A stretch of DNA of 64,000 bases from Paenibacillus macerans (GTDB lineage: Bacteria > Bacillota > Bacilli > Paenibacillales > Paenibacillaceae), in NCBI RefSeq assembly GCF_900454495.1, contig NZ_UGSI01000001.1, positions 248,001 through 312,000 on the forward strand, read 5' to 3'. The translations under genes were made by a program, and so were the position numbers. Below, one piece after another: positions 42,552 to 50,627 of the stretch; position 1 is the stretch's first letter; each line of letters starts with the position of its first letter. The notes under the pieces are model-generated. The model saw only the letters and a program-made list of their open reading frames with translations, was not told where the DNA came from and did no database searches.

Positions 42552-42619
42552 TAAATAGAAACGGAGTATGGGGATTCTGCCCGCGTTAGCCCGCAAACAG
42601 GCCGTCCTTACATACGGCC

Positions 42620-42653
42620 AAAGGGCCCGAGTCGATATCGACTTGGGCCCTTT
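42620..42653. terminator. bidirectional hairpin between paralogue B and rpsD
   Basis: AAAGGGCCCGAGTCG-ATAT-CGACTTGGGCCCTTT, a long stem between convergent genes; T-runs are short. Confidence 0.75.
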
Positions 42654-42669
42654 GCGTGTAAGCAAAATC

Positions 42670-43269
42670 TTAACGGTTGTAGAACTCGACGATTTGCTTC
42701 TCGTCGATGTCTTGCGACAGCTCCGAACGTTCAGGCAAACGGATCAGTTTGCCTTCCATGGCGGTGTCGTTGTACTCCAGGTAAGCCGGAAGATGCGTGC
42801 GGTTTTCCAAAGCTTCCTTGATGGAAGAAAGGCCGCGGCTTCTTTCACGCAGGCTGATGACGTCGCCAACGCTTACGCGGAAAGACGCGATGTCCACTTT
42901 CTTGCCGTTGACGGTTACGTGGCCGTGGGATACCAACTGGCGCGCTCCCGCGCGGGAGTTGGCGAAGCCCAGACGGTAAACGAGGTTGTCCAAACGGCTT
43001 TCAAGCAGGAACATGAAGTTTTCGCCGGCGATACCAGGAAGTTTCTGCGCTTTCTCGAACAGGGTGCGGAATTGCTTCTCGCCCAAACCGTACATATGGC
43101 GCAATTTTTGTTTCTCGAGCAGCTGTGCGCCGTAGTTGCTTACTTTTCTGCGTTGGTTGGGACCATGTTGTCCCGGAGGGAATGGGCGTTTCAAATCTTT
43201 GCCTGTACCGCTCAAGGAAATGCCAAGGCGGCGGCTGAGTTTAAATTTAGGACCAGTGTAACGTGCCAT
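42670..43269 (-). CDS. rpsD: 30S ribosomal protein S4
   Basis: 199 residues, full length. ARYTGPKFKLSRRLGISLSGTGKDL, KLRHMYGLGEKQFRTLFEKA and the S4 RNA-binding domain ESRLDNLVYRLGFANSRAGARQLVSHGHVTVNGKKVDI are diagnostic. It nucleates 30S assembly on 16S rRNA and in Bacillota represses its own synthesis through the leader RNA. Single gene outside the ribosomal-protein operons and close to tyrS, as in Bacillus. AAAGGAG lies 10 bases before the start. Confidence 0.98.
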   Translation of the reverse strand: MARYTGPKFKLSRRLGISLSGTGKDLKRPFPPGQHGPNQRRKVSNYGAQLLEKQKLRHMYGLGEKQFRTLFEKAQKLPGIAGENFMFLLESRLDNLVYRLGFANSRAGARQLVSHGHVTVNGKKVDIASFRVSVGDVISLRERSRGLSSIKEALENRTHLPAYLEYNDTAMEGKLIRLPERSELSQDIDEKQIVEFYNR

Positions 43270-43465
43270 TGTATAGGTAGACTCCTTTGTGTTTGAAATT
43301 TCGCGTAGGGTTCTACTTATGCGGGTTTTGTTTGTTGAGCGTAGGATAGATGATAATTACGCTCACTGACAAGAAAGTTCAGCCGCTGTCCTGTCAGCAA
43401 CAAAAACCGAGAGGGTGCTCGCATGCGTTACGCCCTAATCAAGACTCTATCCAGTCTTTATCAAC
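43270..43465 (-). ncRNA. rpsD leader RNA (candidate S4 autoregulatory element)
   Basis: About 195 transcribed but untranslated bases precede rpsD, with strong complementary segments: GCTGACAGGACAGCGGC... and TTGTCAGTGAGCGTA with TACGCTCAAC further on. Bacillota rpsD leaders bind S4 to control translation; the length and structure fit, but I have not matched the consensus base by base. Confidence 0.55.
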
Positions 43466-43472
43466 AATATAT

Positions 43473-43500
43473 ATTATATGAAACGGATGCCTAAAGTCAA
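43473..43500 (-). promoter_or_regulatory. promoter of rpsD
   Basis: On the leftward strand TTGACT (43495-43500), 16-base spacer, TATAAT (43473-43478), a near-consensus vegetative promoter. Confidence 0.75.
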
Positions 43501-43645
43501 GATGGGAAAATTGTTTTAAAAGGAGTTTTTTTGTCGATAGGGCTTTTGTCCTAAAAATTTGATGCAAAACGATGGGGAAGATAGTAAAATACAGGTAGCT
43601 GTCAGTAAACTGCAACAAGGCGTTGGCCATGCGGTATAAATGAGA

Positions 43646-43680
43646 GTTCAGAAAGCCAGGTTTTGGACGGCTTTTTGAAC
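43646..43680. repeat. 35-base palindromic relic of the GTTCAAAAAG element
   Basis: GTTCAGAAAGCC and GGCTTTTTGAAC are inverted repeats around an 11-base centre (AGGTTTTGGAC). The ends match the terminal repeats of the elements at 22579 and 63427 with few changes, so this may be an internally deleted copy. It lies 23 bases before the GGDEF gene and could also act as a hairpin in its leader. Confidence 0.55.
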
Positions 43681-43703
43681 AACCTCTATAAAGGAGTTTT
43701 CCT

Positions 43704-45677
43704 ATGGCAGACCAATCCCGAGGACACCCTACGTTGAACATGAACATTTCTTCAATGCTGCCGCGCCCGGAACAGGAAGAAGACTGTGCAGATTGGCTGC
43801 AGCAGCTGGATATTACCTCCTACGATTACCCCTATATTGAACCGGTTATTTTACAAGCTTACAAAGACTTATGCCAAAATACTACCGAGATCGCCGAACT
43901 GGGCGGAGCCTGCTTTTTTGTCGCGCGCCACGACGGAGGCCTGGTAATCTCAGGGACGGGGGAGGACGAGCCTGCCGAGGAAAGGATGGATGCCTCTTAT
44001 GTTGCCGGGACCGTATCCCGCAGCATTGAGCTTGCCGGTCCAATGGTCCTTCCGCACGGGAAATTCGTTTACGCGGCCGCCCCTGTCTTTACGCGGAAGG
44101 AAGGGGGGGTGTTCGCCGTGTTCGGCTGCCGGCTGCCGAATGCCCCCGAATATGCGGGAGCGGCGGCCATGCTGTTTATCCGTGCGGTTGCCCAGCATTT
44201 CCGGACATGTTTTTACAAAGCTTTTGAAGCTTTGTTCATCGCGGACATACTGCTCGTTCAGCAGCGGGCCAAACGCGAGGAGCACCGCCGGTCGAAGCTG
44301 TTTCAGGCAGTGCAGAAGCTTTACGACAAAATCGATGTCGATTCCGTCCTGTCGGAAGTGTTTGAACGAGTTTCCGGCATGTATCCGGAGGCCAAGCTTG
44401 AACTTTTGATGTCCCAGGACGATTTAAGCCGCGATCCGCGGGTAAAGCTGCTGCAGCTGCAGGGACCCGGGGAGCGGTTTTGCGTCAAGGCGTTTATGGA
44501 AGGCCGGATGCTCACCCGGGAACTGCGTGGCCCCGCGGGAGAACCGCTGCTTGAAATCGCCGCCCCGCTCGGCGGAAAGCAGGGGATCTACGGCGTGTTT
44601 TGCTTGCTGATTCGGCGCGGTTTAGTCGATGAGTTCGATCTGCAGCTTATCGGCATGCTGGCAGATACCGCAGGGGTTGCCTTTGAAAATGCCAAGCTGT
44701 ACCAGCAGTCCAATTTGCTGATCAACGAGCTGCGGCTGATCAATGAACTCACCAAACGGCTGAATCAAAGCTTGCGGCTGAAAGAGGTTTTTCAATTTGC
44801 CGGCGATGAGCTGCTCTCCATTTTCCAGGCGGAGTATTGCTGTATTTCCCAGCTTCATAAAGAAACCGGGACATTTGAAGTAATGTCCACGAATGTGCCC
44901 GGCCTTTCGAAACAGACGTTTCCGGAAGATTACGGGTTTTGCGGTTTGGTGTGCTCCACGCAGGAGCCGATCATTTTGTCGGATTATCAAGCGTACGGCA
45001 AAGTATCCTCCCGCATGATGGAAGAGACGAAGGCGCGCTCGCTGATTGCCGCTCCTCTGATCGTCCGGGGGGAAGTAGACGGGGCGATTATGCTGGCTCA
45101 CCGGGAAGAGCGGTATTTTTCCTACGACAATTACAAACTGCTGCAGGTTCTTTCCTCGCATATCGGTTTGGCCATCGCCAACGCCCTGCTGCATGCCGAG
45201 GTGCGCAGAATGGCCAACAGGGACATGCTGACCGGACTTTACGCGCGCCACTATGTGGATGAAGCCATCCAGCAATTTCAGAAAAAAGACAGCAACGGTT
45301 CGTTGATCATCGTCGACATCGATCAGTTTAAACAGGTCAACGACACCTACGGGCATCAGACCGGGGATAAAATCCTTCAGCAGGTATGCACAATTGTCAA
45401 AAGCTCGATCCGCAAAACGGATATCGCCGCCCGTTGGGGAGGCGAGGAACTGGCCATATATCTGCCGGGGGCCGACGCCGAAAATGCCTATCGGATCGCG
45501 GAGACGATTCGCCTCCGCACTGCGATGGATACCGATCCCGCCGTTACGGTGTCGTGCGGCATTGCCGAATGGACGCAGGGAGACGGTAAGGTCAGCGTAG
45601 AGACGCTTTTTTATGAGGCGGACATGGCGCTCTACAAAGCCAAAAACAACGGGAGAAACCAGACGCAAACCGGGTAA
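43704..45677 (+). CDS. GAF-GGDEF diguanylate cyclase
   Basis: 657 residues, soluble. The N-terminal about 340 residues are a sensor region (a diverged GAF-like unit around 210-340). A clear GAF domain follows at about 345-485 (VFQFAGDELLSIFQAEYCCISQL, EDYGFCGLVCSTQEPIIL, APLIVRGEVDGAIMLAH). The GGDEF domain is at about 500-655 with RDMLTGLYARHY, DIDQFKQVNDTYGHQTGD and the active site GGEEL at 579-583. RKTD lies exactly five residues before GGEEL, so the product-inhibition I-site is intact. It should make cyclic di-GMP in response to an unknown ligand. Monocistronic. Confidence 0.94.
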   Translation: MADQSRGHPTLNMNISSMLPRPEQEEDCADWLQQLDITSYDYPYIEPVILQAYKDLCQNTTEIAELGGACFFVARHDGGLVISGTGEDEPAEERMDASYVAGTVSRSIELAGPMVLPHGKFVYAAAPVFTRKEGGVFAVFGCRLPNAPEYAGAAAMLFIRAVAQHFRTCFYKAFEALFIADILLVQQRAKREEHRRSKLFQAVQKLYDKIDVDSVLSEVFERVSGMYPEAKLELLMSQDDLSRDPRVKLLQLQGPGERFCVKAFMEGRMLTRELRGPAGEPLLEIAAPLGGKQGIYGVFCLLIRRGLVDEFDLQLIGMLADTAGVAFENAKLYQQSNLLINELRLINELTKRLNQSLRLKEVFQFAGDELLSIFQAEYCCISQLHKETGTFEVMSTNVPGLSKQTFPEDYGFCGLVCSTQEPIILSDYQAYGKVSSRMMEETKARSLIAAPLIVRGEVDGAIMLAHREERYFSYDNYKLLQVLSSHIGLAIANALLHAEVRRMANRDMLTGLYARHYVDEAIQQFQKKDSNGSLIIVDIDQFKQVNDTYGHQTGDKILQQVCTIVKSSIRKTDIAARWGGEELAIYLPGADAENAYRIAETIRLRTAMDTDPAVTVSCGIAEWTQGDGKVSVETLFYEADMALYKAKNNGRNQTQTG

Positions 45678-45899
45678 GGAAGCTACTTAAGTTGAACTAT
45701 CGAAAATACGGATCAGGGCGGCCGTGTGAAATATTCCAGATGAAGAGGTGTTCCGGGAAAGGCGGCAAGTCCGCAAACGGAACGCCTTTTTCCTTGGCGC
45801 ATAGATTTCCCGCGCCGGAGGCAGGATATTGCTGAATGCAAATTTTGAATCCGCCGTTAGGCAGCGGCGAATTTCAAAAATGAGAGGCGCGGGAAGCAT

Positions 45900-46736
45900 A
45901 TGCTGAAAATAGTTGCCGGTTATCGGAAACTGATTTGGATATTTTTGCTTGCAGCCGTTTTGCCCGCTTGCGGCGAGCCGAAAACCGGCGACCAATGGTT
46001 TGGCTTTACCTGGTCGGGGCTGGCGGGCTGCGACACCCTGACCTTTCGCGGGCTTGCTTCGCTGCAGCGGGGAGAACACAGCACGCCGGAAGAGAGCATC
46101 AGCTATACGGGGCGGCTTAACAACCATCGCGAACTGAGCATGAGCGCGGATTCATTGGCCCGGGGCGGCAAGAATCGCTTTCGCGCGGCCGGATTGACCG
46201 CCGCCTCAGGGTACGAAGCGAAGCTCCGCCTGGAAAACGGCACCTGGCTGCTGCAGGCGAACGAAAGCAGCGCTCTCCTGCATGGAATGAGCCGCTTGAA
46301 CCCGCTCGATCAACTGGAGGACATCCACCATGCCGTCAGGAAAAAAATTACGCTGGAAAGCGGAGCGGCGCGCGGGACCAAGGTGCTGAGGATCGAAATG
46401 GACCCCGGTGAAGCCGGAATCCGGTTAAAAGATGAGCTATTGGCGGAGATGAGCCTGCTTGGGGCGGATCTGGACAGCAAGCTTGCGGCCGTTTCCCCGG
46501 GCCGGAGAAGTCATGTGCGGACCCGGCTTACGTCAATCTTGTCGGCGGGCCGCGAGCAATTGCTCGGGATGCTTGAGGATATGGAGGCGAACGTGGTTTA
46601 CCATCTGACGATCAACCGCAAAACCGGGCTGCCCTCCCGTTTGACCTCGGAGACCAAGCTGAAATATTTGACGCCGCAGGGACTGCCTCAGCAGGAAGTG
46701 CTGCGCACGGACAACAGGTTTGATCATTATAAGTAG
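45900..46736 (+). CDS. putative lipoprotein of unknown function
   Basis: 278 residues. LIWIFLLAAVLPAC is a signal peptide with lipobox (LPAC near residue 24), so the protein is anchored outside the membrane. The body is beta-rich at first (SGLAGCDTLTFRGLASL, GYEAKLRLENGTWLLQ) and helical later (LLGMLEDMEANVVYHLTI), with a C-terminal TGLPSRLTSETKLKYL segment. This general layout recurs in LolA/LppX-like carrier proteins, but I do not claim homology. The gap before it (45678-45899) has no supportable gene. Confidence 0.7.
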   Translation: MLKIVAGYRKLIWIFLLAAVLPACGEPKTGDQWFGFTWSGLAGCDTLTFRGLASLQRGEHSTPEESISYTGRLNNHRELSMSADSLARGGKNRFRAAGLTAASGYEAKLRLENGTWLLQANESSALLHGMSRLNPLDQLEDIHHAVRKKITLESGAARGTKVLRIEMDPGEAGIRLKDELLAEMSLLGADLDSKLAAVSPGRRSHVRTRLTSILSAGREQLLGMLEDMEANVVYHLTINRKTGLPSRLTSETKLKYLTPQGLPQQEVLRTDNRFDHYK

Positions 46737-46749
46737 ACTTAGAGGCGGG

Positions 46750-46803
46750 CTGACTTCCTGTGACGGCCGTGCTACAATAGTAGAAGAATTAACCATTGGT
46801 TAA
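46750..46803 (+). promoter_or_regulatory. promoter with downstream palindrome, aminopeptidase gene
   Basis: CTGACT (46750-46755), 17-base spacer, TACAAT (46773-46778). Ten bases after it is the 15-base palindrome TTAACCATTGGTTAA (46789-46803), around the expected transcription start, where a repressor could bind. Confidence 0.5.
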
Positions 46804-46874
46804 CACGCGGGTTCCTTGAGCATGCATTCTTGGCGAAGGGAAGTCCCGCTCCATTTTTGAGGAGGGAAAGCCAT

Positions 46875-47990
46875 ATGCGAGATCCTAGAATACAAAAACT
46901 GGCGGAAAACCTGGTTGGTTACTCCGTAGATGTCCAGCCCGGAGAAAATGTGCTGGTTGAAATGATCGGCGAAGAGCGCGATTTGTTAAAAGCGGTTATT
47001 GAGGAAGTGGGAAAAAGGGGCGGAAACGCGTTCGTGGAAATAACCGACCGCACCGTTCAGCGTACGCAGTTGAAATACGCCACCGCGGAAAGCATGAAGA
47101 CGTGGGCGGAATACGACTTGAAGCGGATGGAAATGATGGACTGCTATATCGGAATTCGGGCGGGCTCCAACGTCAACGATTTGTCCGACGTGCCTGAAGA
47201 CAAAATGAAGCTGTACAATTCGCTGTATTCCCATCCCGTACATAGCGAACAGCGGGTCAAGAAGACGAAGTGGGTAGTGCTCCGCTATCCGAACGCCAGC
47301 ATGGCTCAATTGGCCAACACGAGCACAGAGGCGTTTGAAGATTTTTATTTCAACGTTTGCAATCTCGATTACGCCAAGATGGACCGGGCTCAGGACGCGC
47401 TGGCCGATCTGATGAAGCGCACGGATAAGGTGCGCATTGCCGGCCCGGGAACGGACCTGACCTTTTCGATCAAAAACATCGGCGCCGAGAAATGCTCCGG
47501 CCAGAAAAACATTCCGGACGGCGAAGTATACACCGCCCCTGTGCGCGATTCCGTGAACGGAACGATCAGCTACAACGCGGCGACGCTGTACAACGGCGTT
47601 ACGTTCGAAAACATCAAGTTCCGTTTTGAAAACGGCAAAATCGTCGAAGCGACCGGCAACGATACGAAACGCTTAAACGAAATTCTCGATTCCGACGAAG
47701 GGGCAAGATACATCGGGGAATTTGCGATCGGCTTCAATCCGTACATCCTGCATCCGATGAAGGATATATTGTTTGACGAGAAAATCGCCGGCAGCCTGCA
47801 CTTTACGCCGGGCCAGGCTTACGATGAAACGGATAACGGCAACCGCTCCTCGATCCATTGGGATCTGGTGCTGATTCAGCGTCCGGACTACGGCGGCGGG
47901 GAAATTTATTTCGATGATGTGCTGATCCGCAAAGACGGTATTTTCGTGCTTCCGGAGCTTGCGGCGCTAAATCCGGAAAACTTGAAATAA
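46875..47990 (+). CDS. M29 family aminopeptidase (AmpS-like)
   Basis: 371 residues from ATG 46875 (GAGGAGGG upstream; the longer frame from 46830 has no site). Thermophilic-aminopeptidase family: VQPGENVLVEMIGEERDLL near the N-terminus, GPGTDLTFSI, the metal ligands in NIPDGEVYTAPVRDSVNG (Glu), GEFAIGFNP (Glu), LHFTPGQAYDE and RSSIHWDLVL (His, Asp). Binds two metal ions and removes N-terminal residues from peptides in the cytoplasm. Monocistronic with a possible operator. Confidence 0.93.
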   Translation: MRDPRIQKLAENLVGYSVDVQPGENVLVEMIGEERDLLKAVIEEVGKRGGNAFVEITDRTVQRTQLKYATAESMKTWAEYDLKRMEMMDCYIGIRAGSNVNDLSDVPEDKMKLYNSLYSHPVHSEQRVKKTKWVVLRYPNASMAQLANTSTEAFEDFYFNVCNLDYAKMDRAQDALADLMKRTDKVRIAGPGTDLTFSIKNIGAEKCSGQKNIPDGEVYTAPVRDSVNGTISYNAATLYNGVTFENIKFRFENGKIVEATGNDTKRLNEILDSDEGARYIGEFAIGFNPYILHPMKDILFDEKIAGSLHFTPGQAYDETDNGNRSSIHWDLVLIQRPDYGGGEIYFDDVLIRKDGIFVLPELAALNPENLK

Positions 47991-48072
47991 CGAGGAAAAT
48001 CCTTGCTTGGAAAGCGGATTCAATGTATGATTGAAGTATGTTATTTTCAATGTTAATCACGGAGGGATCCCT

Positions 48073-48318
48073 ATGGCCACGAACAATGAAGCGGTAGTTG
48101 AAATTGCCCAAGCGGCGGGCAAGTTTACTTCTTCCATCGTGCTCCAAGCTGACAACAAGTACATCGACGTAAAAAGTATCCTCGGCCTTTTCACTACACT
48201 GGTGAATACAATGAGCTATGAGCTCCACGTTCACGGACCGGACGCCGATGAAGCGAAAAAAGCGATGAGCGAAGTTTTCGCCAAGCACGGCTTGAATGTA
48301 AAATTGGTAGAAGATTAA
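48073..48318 (+). CDS. HPr-family protein lacking the active histidine
   Basis: 81 residues from ATG 48073 (GGAGGGATCC). HPr-like fold and length, but the usual LHARPA block around residue 15 is replaced by AAGKFTSSIV, so the enzyme I phosphorylation site is missing. The serine-46 region survives as KYIDVKSILGLFTT. That combination recalls Crh, which only receives the regulatory serine phosphate and serves CcpA, although Crh keeps the surrounding motif better. It is most likely a regulatory rather than transport protein. Ends in a strong terminator. Confidence 0.85.
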   Translation: MATNNEAVVEIAQAAGKFTSSIVLQADNKYIDVKSILGLFTTLVNTMSYELHVHGPDADEAKKAMSEVFAKHGLNVKLVED

Positions 48319-48328
48319 TCGAAATGGG

Positions 48329-48365
48329 AAAGACACTCCTGCTGTTTGGCAGGGGTGTCTTTTTA
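48329..48365 (+). terminator. terminator of HPr-like gene
   Basis: AAAGACACTCCTGC-TGTTT-GGCAGGGGTGTCTTTTT. Confidence 0.9.
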
Positions 48366-48473
48366 CAATGATAGAGTTTGTTTCCCGCAGGTTCTTGTAT
48401 TGGCCCTCGATTTCGTCTAATATTAGGAATAGAGTAGCTGTGAAAGGAACATTGGACATAGGGGGGAAGAAGC

Positions 48474-48761
48474 ATGACTTCATCTGAGTTACAGGAGCAA
48501 CTGAACCTGAAAGCACTTAATCTTCTGCAGGAAGATGCAGATAAAATAGAGAAGCTGATTGAAGTACAGATGGAGAACTTGGCCACACGTTACTGCCCTC
48601 TCTATGAGGAAGTGCTGGATACCCAGATGTATGGATTCTCAAGGCAGGTGGATTACGCGATTCGCGTCGGACTGATTGAGGAAATGGTCGGCAAGCAAAT
48701 TATAAGCAGATTGGAACGGAATCTTGCCTCGCTTTATGAAGCCATGAACAAGAAAAAGTGA
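48474..48761 (+). CDS. ylaN: YlaN family protein
   Basis: 95 residues. ALNLLQEDADKIEKLIEVQMENL, CPLYEEVLDTQMYG and the helical tail match YlaN (DUF1507) over its full length. In B. subtilis and S. aureus YlaN binds iron and relieves Fur repression. It lies upstream of ftsW as in Bacillus, although here the exchanger pseudogene and an Asp23 gene are between. Confidence 0.93.
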   Translation: MTSSELQEQLNLKALNLLQEDADKIEKLIEVQMENLATRYCPLYEEVLDTQMYGFSRQVDYAIRVGLIEEMVGKQIISRLERNLASLYEAMNKKK

Positions 48762-48800
48762 CCTGCAGGCCAGGCATGCATATAGCTCATCAGACAAAAT

Positions 48801-48846
48801 ACAAGCGTATGATCCGGAAATTTTCGGCCATACGCTTGTTTTTTCT
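48801..48846. terminator. terminator after ylaN
   Basis: ACAAGCGTATG...CATACGCTTGT followed by T6; internal bases (CCGGAAA/TTTCGG) extend the stem. Confidence 0.9.
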
Positions 48847-48880
48847 GCGTCAAATAAGTTATGCAGGGGGGCCAAGCGTT

Positions 48881-49952
48881 CTACACGAGGTAAAAGGAAA
48901 CGCCGAGAATCGCGTATACGGCGAGCAGGAGCAAGCCTTCATACCAGTTGGTTTGACCGTCCTGCGTAATCGATTTGGCGATAAATACGGATACGCCGAT
49001 CGCCGCCAGTTCAATGACCGTAAACACGATATCCATGGGCCGGCCGAACAGATGGCTGACGAAGACCAGCACCGGCGCGACGAACAGGGCGATCTGCAAG
49101 CTGCTGCCGACGGCAATCTCCACGGCCGCTCCGATTTTGTTTTTCAAAGCGAGCATGATGGCGGCGCTGTGTTCGGCAGCATTGCCCACGATCGCCACCA
49201 CGAAGGCCCCGACGAAAAGTTCGCTCAGCCCGAACTTGGCCGAGAAGGTGTCCAGCGTGTGCACCAGCCATTCGCTGACGAAAGCGCATAACGGTGGCTA
49301 GAATCAAATACAGGATGGATCTTCCCCTGGACCAGGCCGGATCATGCTCCGTGCTCGCCCGGCAGCTCATCGCCATCTTCGGTAATATCCGCCAAATAGC
49401 TTTTGTGGGTGATCATGGAGAAAACAAGCCATAGCAAGTAGGCGGCGATGAGGATGCCGGCGACGACCAGGCTTAACGTAGTACGGTCCTCCTCATGCAG
49501 TACATGGGTTTGCAGAAATACCGCCGGAACGAACAGCGCGATGATCGCCACGATCATCAGCGAACCGCTCATATTGGCCAAGGCCAGATTGTATTTTTGC
49601 ACCTTATGCTTCAGACCGCCCGCAAGCAGGCTCGCCCCCAACACGAGCAGCAGGTTGCCGATGATCGAGCCGGTAATGCTGGCCTTCACCATATCGAACA
49701 AGCCTTCTTTGACGAGCAGAATAGCGATGATGAGTTCGGCCGCGTTGCCGAAGGTGGCGTTTAGAAAACCGCCGAGGCGCTGTCCGGCGTAATGGGCCAC
49801 GCTTTCCGTCGCTTTTCCCAGGAAGCCGGCCACGAAAATAACGGCGATCGCGGAAATGATGAACTCCAGCGTCGCCGGCCAATGGCAAAATGCCCGATGG
49901 CGCTCAGTACAAAGAAAAGGATGAGCAAGAATGGGGTCGCAAACTTTCTCAT
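48881..49952 (-). pseudogene. calcium/proton exchanger (CaxA-like), three frameshifts
   Basis: One protein is readable only by joining four frames. From ATG 49952 (MRKFATPFLLILFFVLSAIGHFA) the frame is lost near 49883 and resumes as HWPATLEFIISAIAVIF. Near 49349 (one extra G) it continues as EHDPAWSRGRSILYLI. Near 49290 it resumes as FVSEWLVHTLDTF to the end at 48881. The conserved exchanger repeats are intact: GKATESVA...GGFLNATFGNAAELI and FVGAFVVAIVGNAAEHSAAI. It would encode about 356 residues with 11 membrane segments. Either a recent pseudogene or local sequencing errors; all three are single-base changes. Confidence 0.85.
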
Positions 49953-50119
49953 AATCCACCTCAATTTGTAATAAATTGTCGGGTTCCGAATTAACAATTC
50001 TAACTAAATATAACCAATAACGCGAAAATTATAAATCAAAAATAATTAGCGAGTCTACATTTGCTTTAAAGCGACTTACCATTTACAATGAAATTAATGA
50101 GGTTGAAGGAGGTATGACC

Positions 50120-50482
50120 ATGACCGAACAACTGCAGTTGGAAAATGGGCTGATTCGGATTGCGGATGACGTCGTTGCGAAAATTGCCGGAATGGCGGCC
50201 CTGGAGACACCGGGAATTGCAGCGATGTCCGGCGGGCTGTCTGAAGGCTGGGCGAAACGGTTAAGCGGCAAAAATGTGCAAAAAGGCGTCACGGTGGAAG
50301 TCGGTCAATTGGAGGCGGCTATTGATCTAAGGATTATCGTCCTGTACGAGACGCCGATTCACGAGGTATGCCGGATGCTTCAGCAAAATGTTCGTGAAGC
50401 GGTAGAGAGTATGACGGGGCTTAAAATTGTGGAAGTCAATGTGAAAGTCGAAGGCGTAGCGTTTAAAGATGACGAGATGTAA
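50120..50482 (+). CDS. Asp23/Gls24 family protein
   Basis: 120 residues from ATG 50120 (AAGGAGG spaced 7; an ATG two codons earlier is too close). It reads GLIRIADDVVAKIAGMAALETPGIAAMSGG, then VTVEVGQLEAAIDLRIIVLYETPIHEVCRMLQQNV and EVNVKVEGV, the standard Asp23/Gls24 (DUF322) fold. Members act in envelope stress or sit at the membrane beside cell-wall genes; the convergent neighbour is ftsW. Terminator at 50561-50609. Confidence 0.92.
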   Translation: MTEQLQLENGLIRIADDVVAKIAGMAALETPGIAAMSGGLSEGWAKRLSGKNVQKGVTVEVGQLEAAIDLRIIVLYETPIHEVCRMLQQNVREAVESMTGLKIVEVNVKVEGVAFKDDEM

Positions 50483-50560
50483 TCGATTTTTTCGACCTTC
50501 TGCAGTAATATAAGGGTTCGGACTTGGGTCTCGAATTAACCGCAACATAAGCTGGCATAG

Positions 50561-50609
50561 AAAAAGGGGTTGCCCCAAAGCAGTTTCGCTGCTTGGGCAA
50601 CCCCTTTTT
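50561..50609. terminator. bidirectional terminator between asp23-like gene and ftsW
   Basis: AAAAAGGGGTTGCCC(C)AAAGCAG-TTTCG-CTGCTTGGGCAACCCCTTTTT, A/T runs on both sides. Confidence 0.93.
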
Positions 50610-50627
50610 GATGCGGGAAATCGCTAT

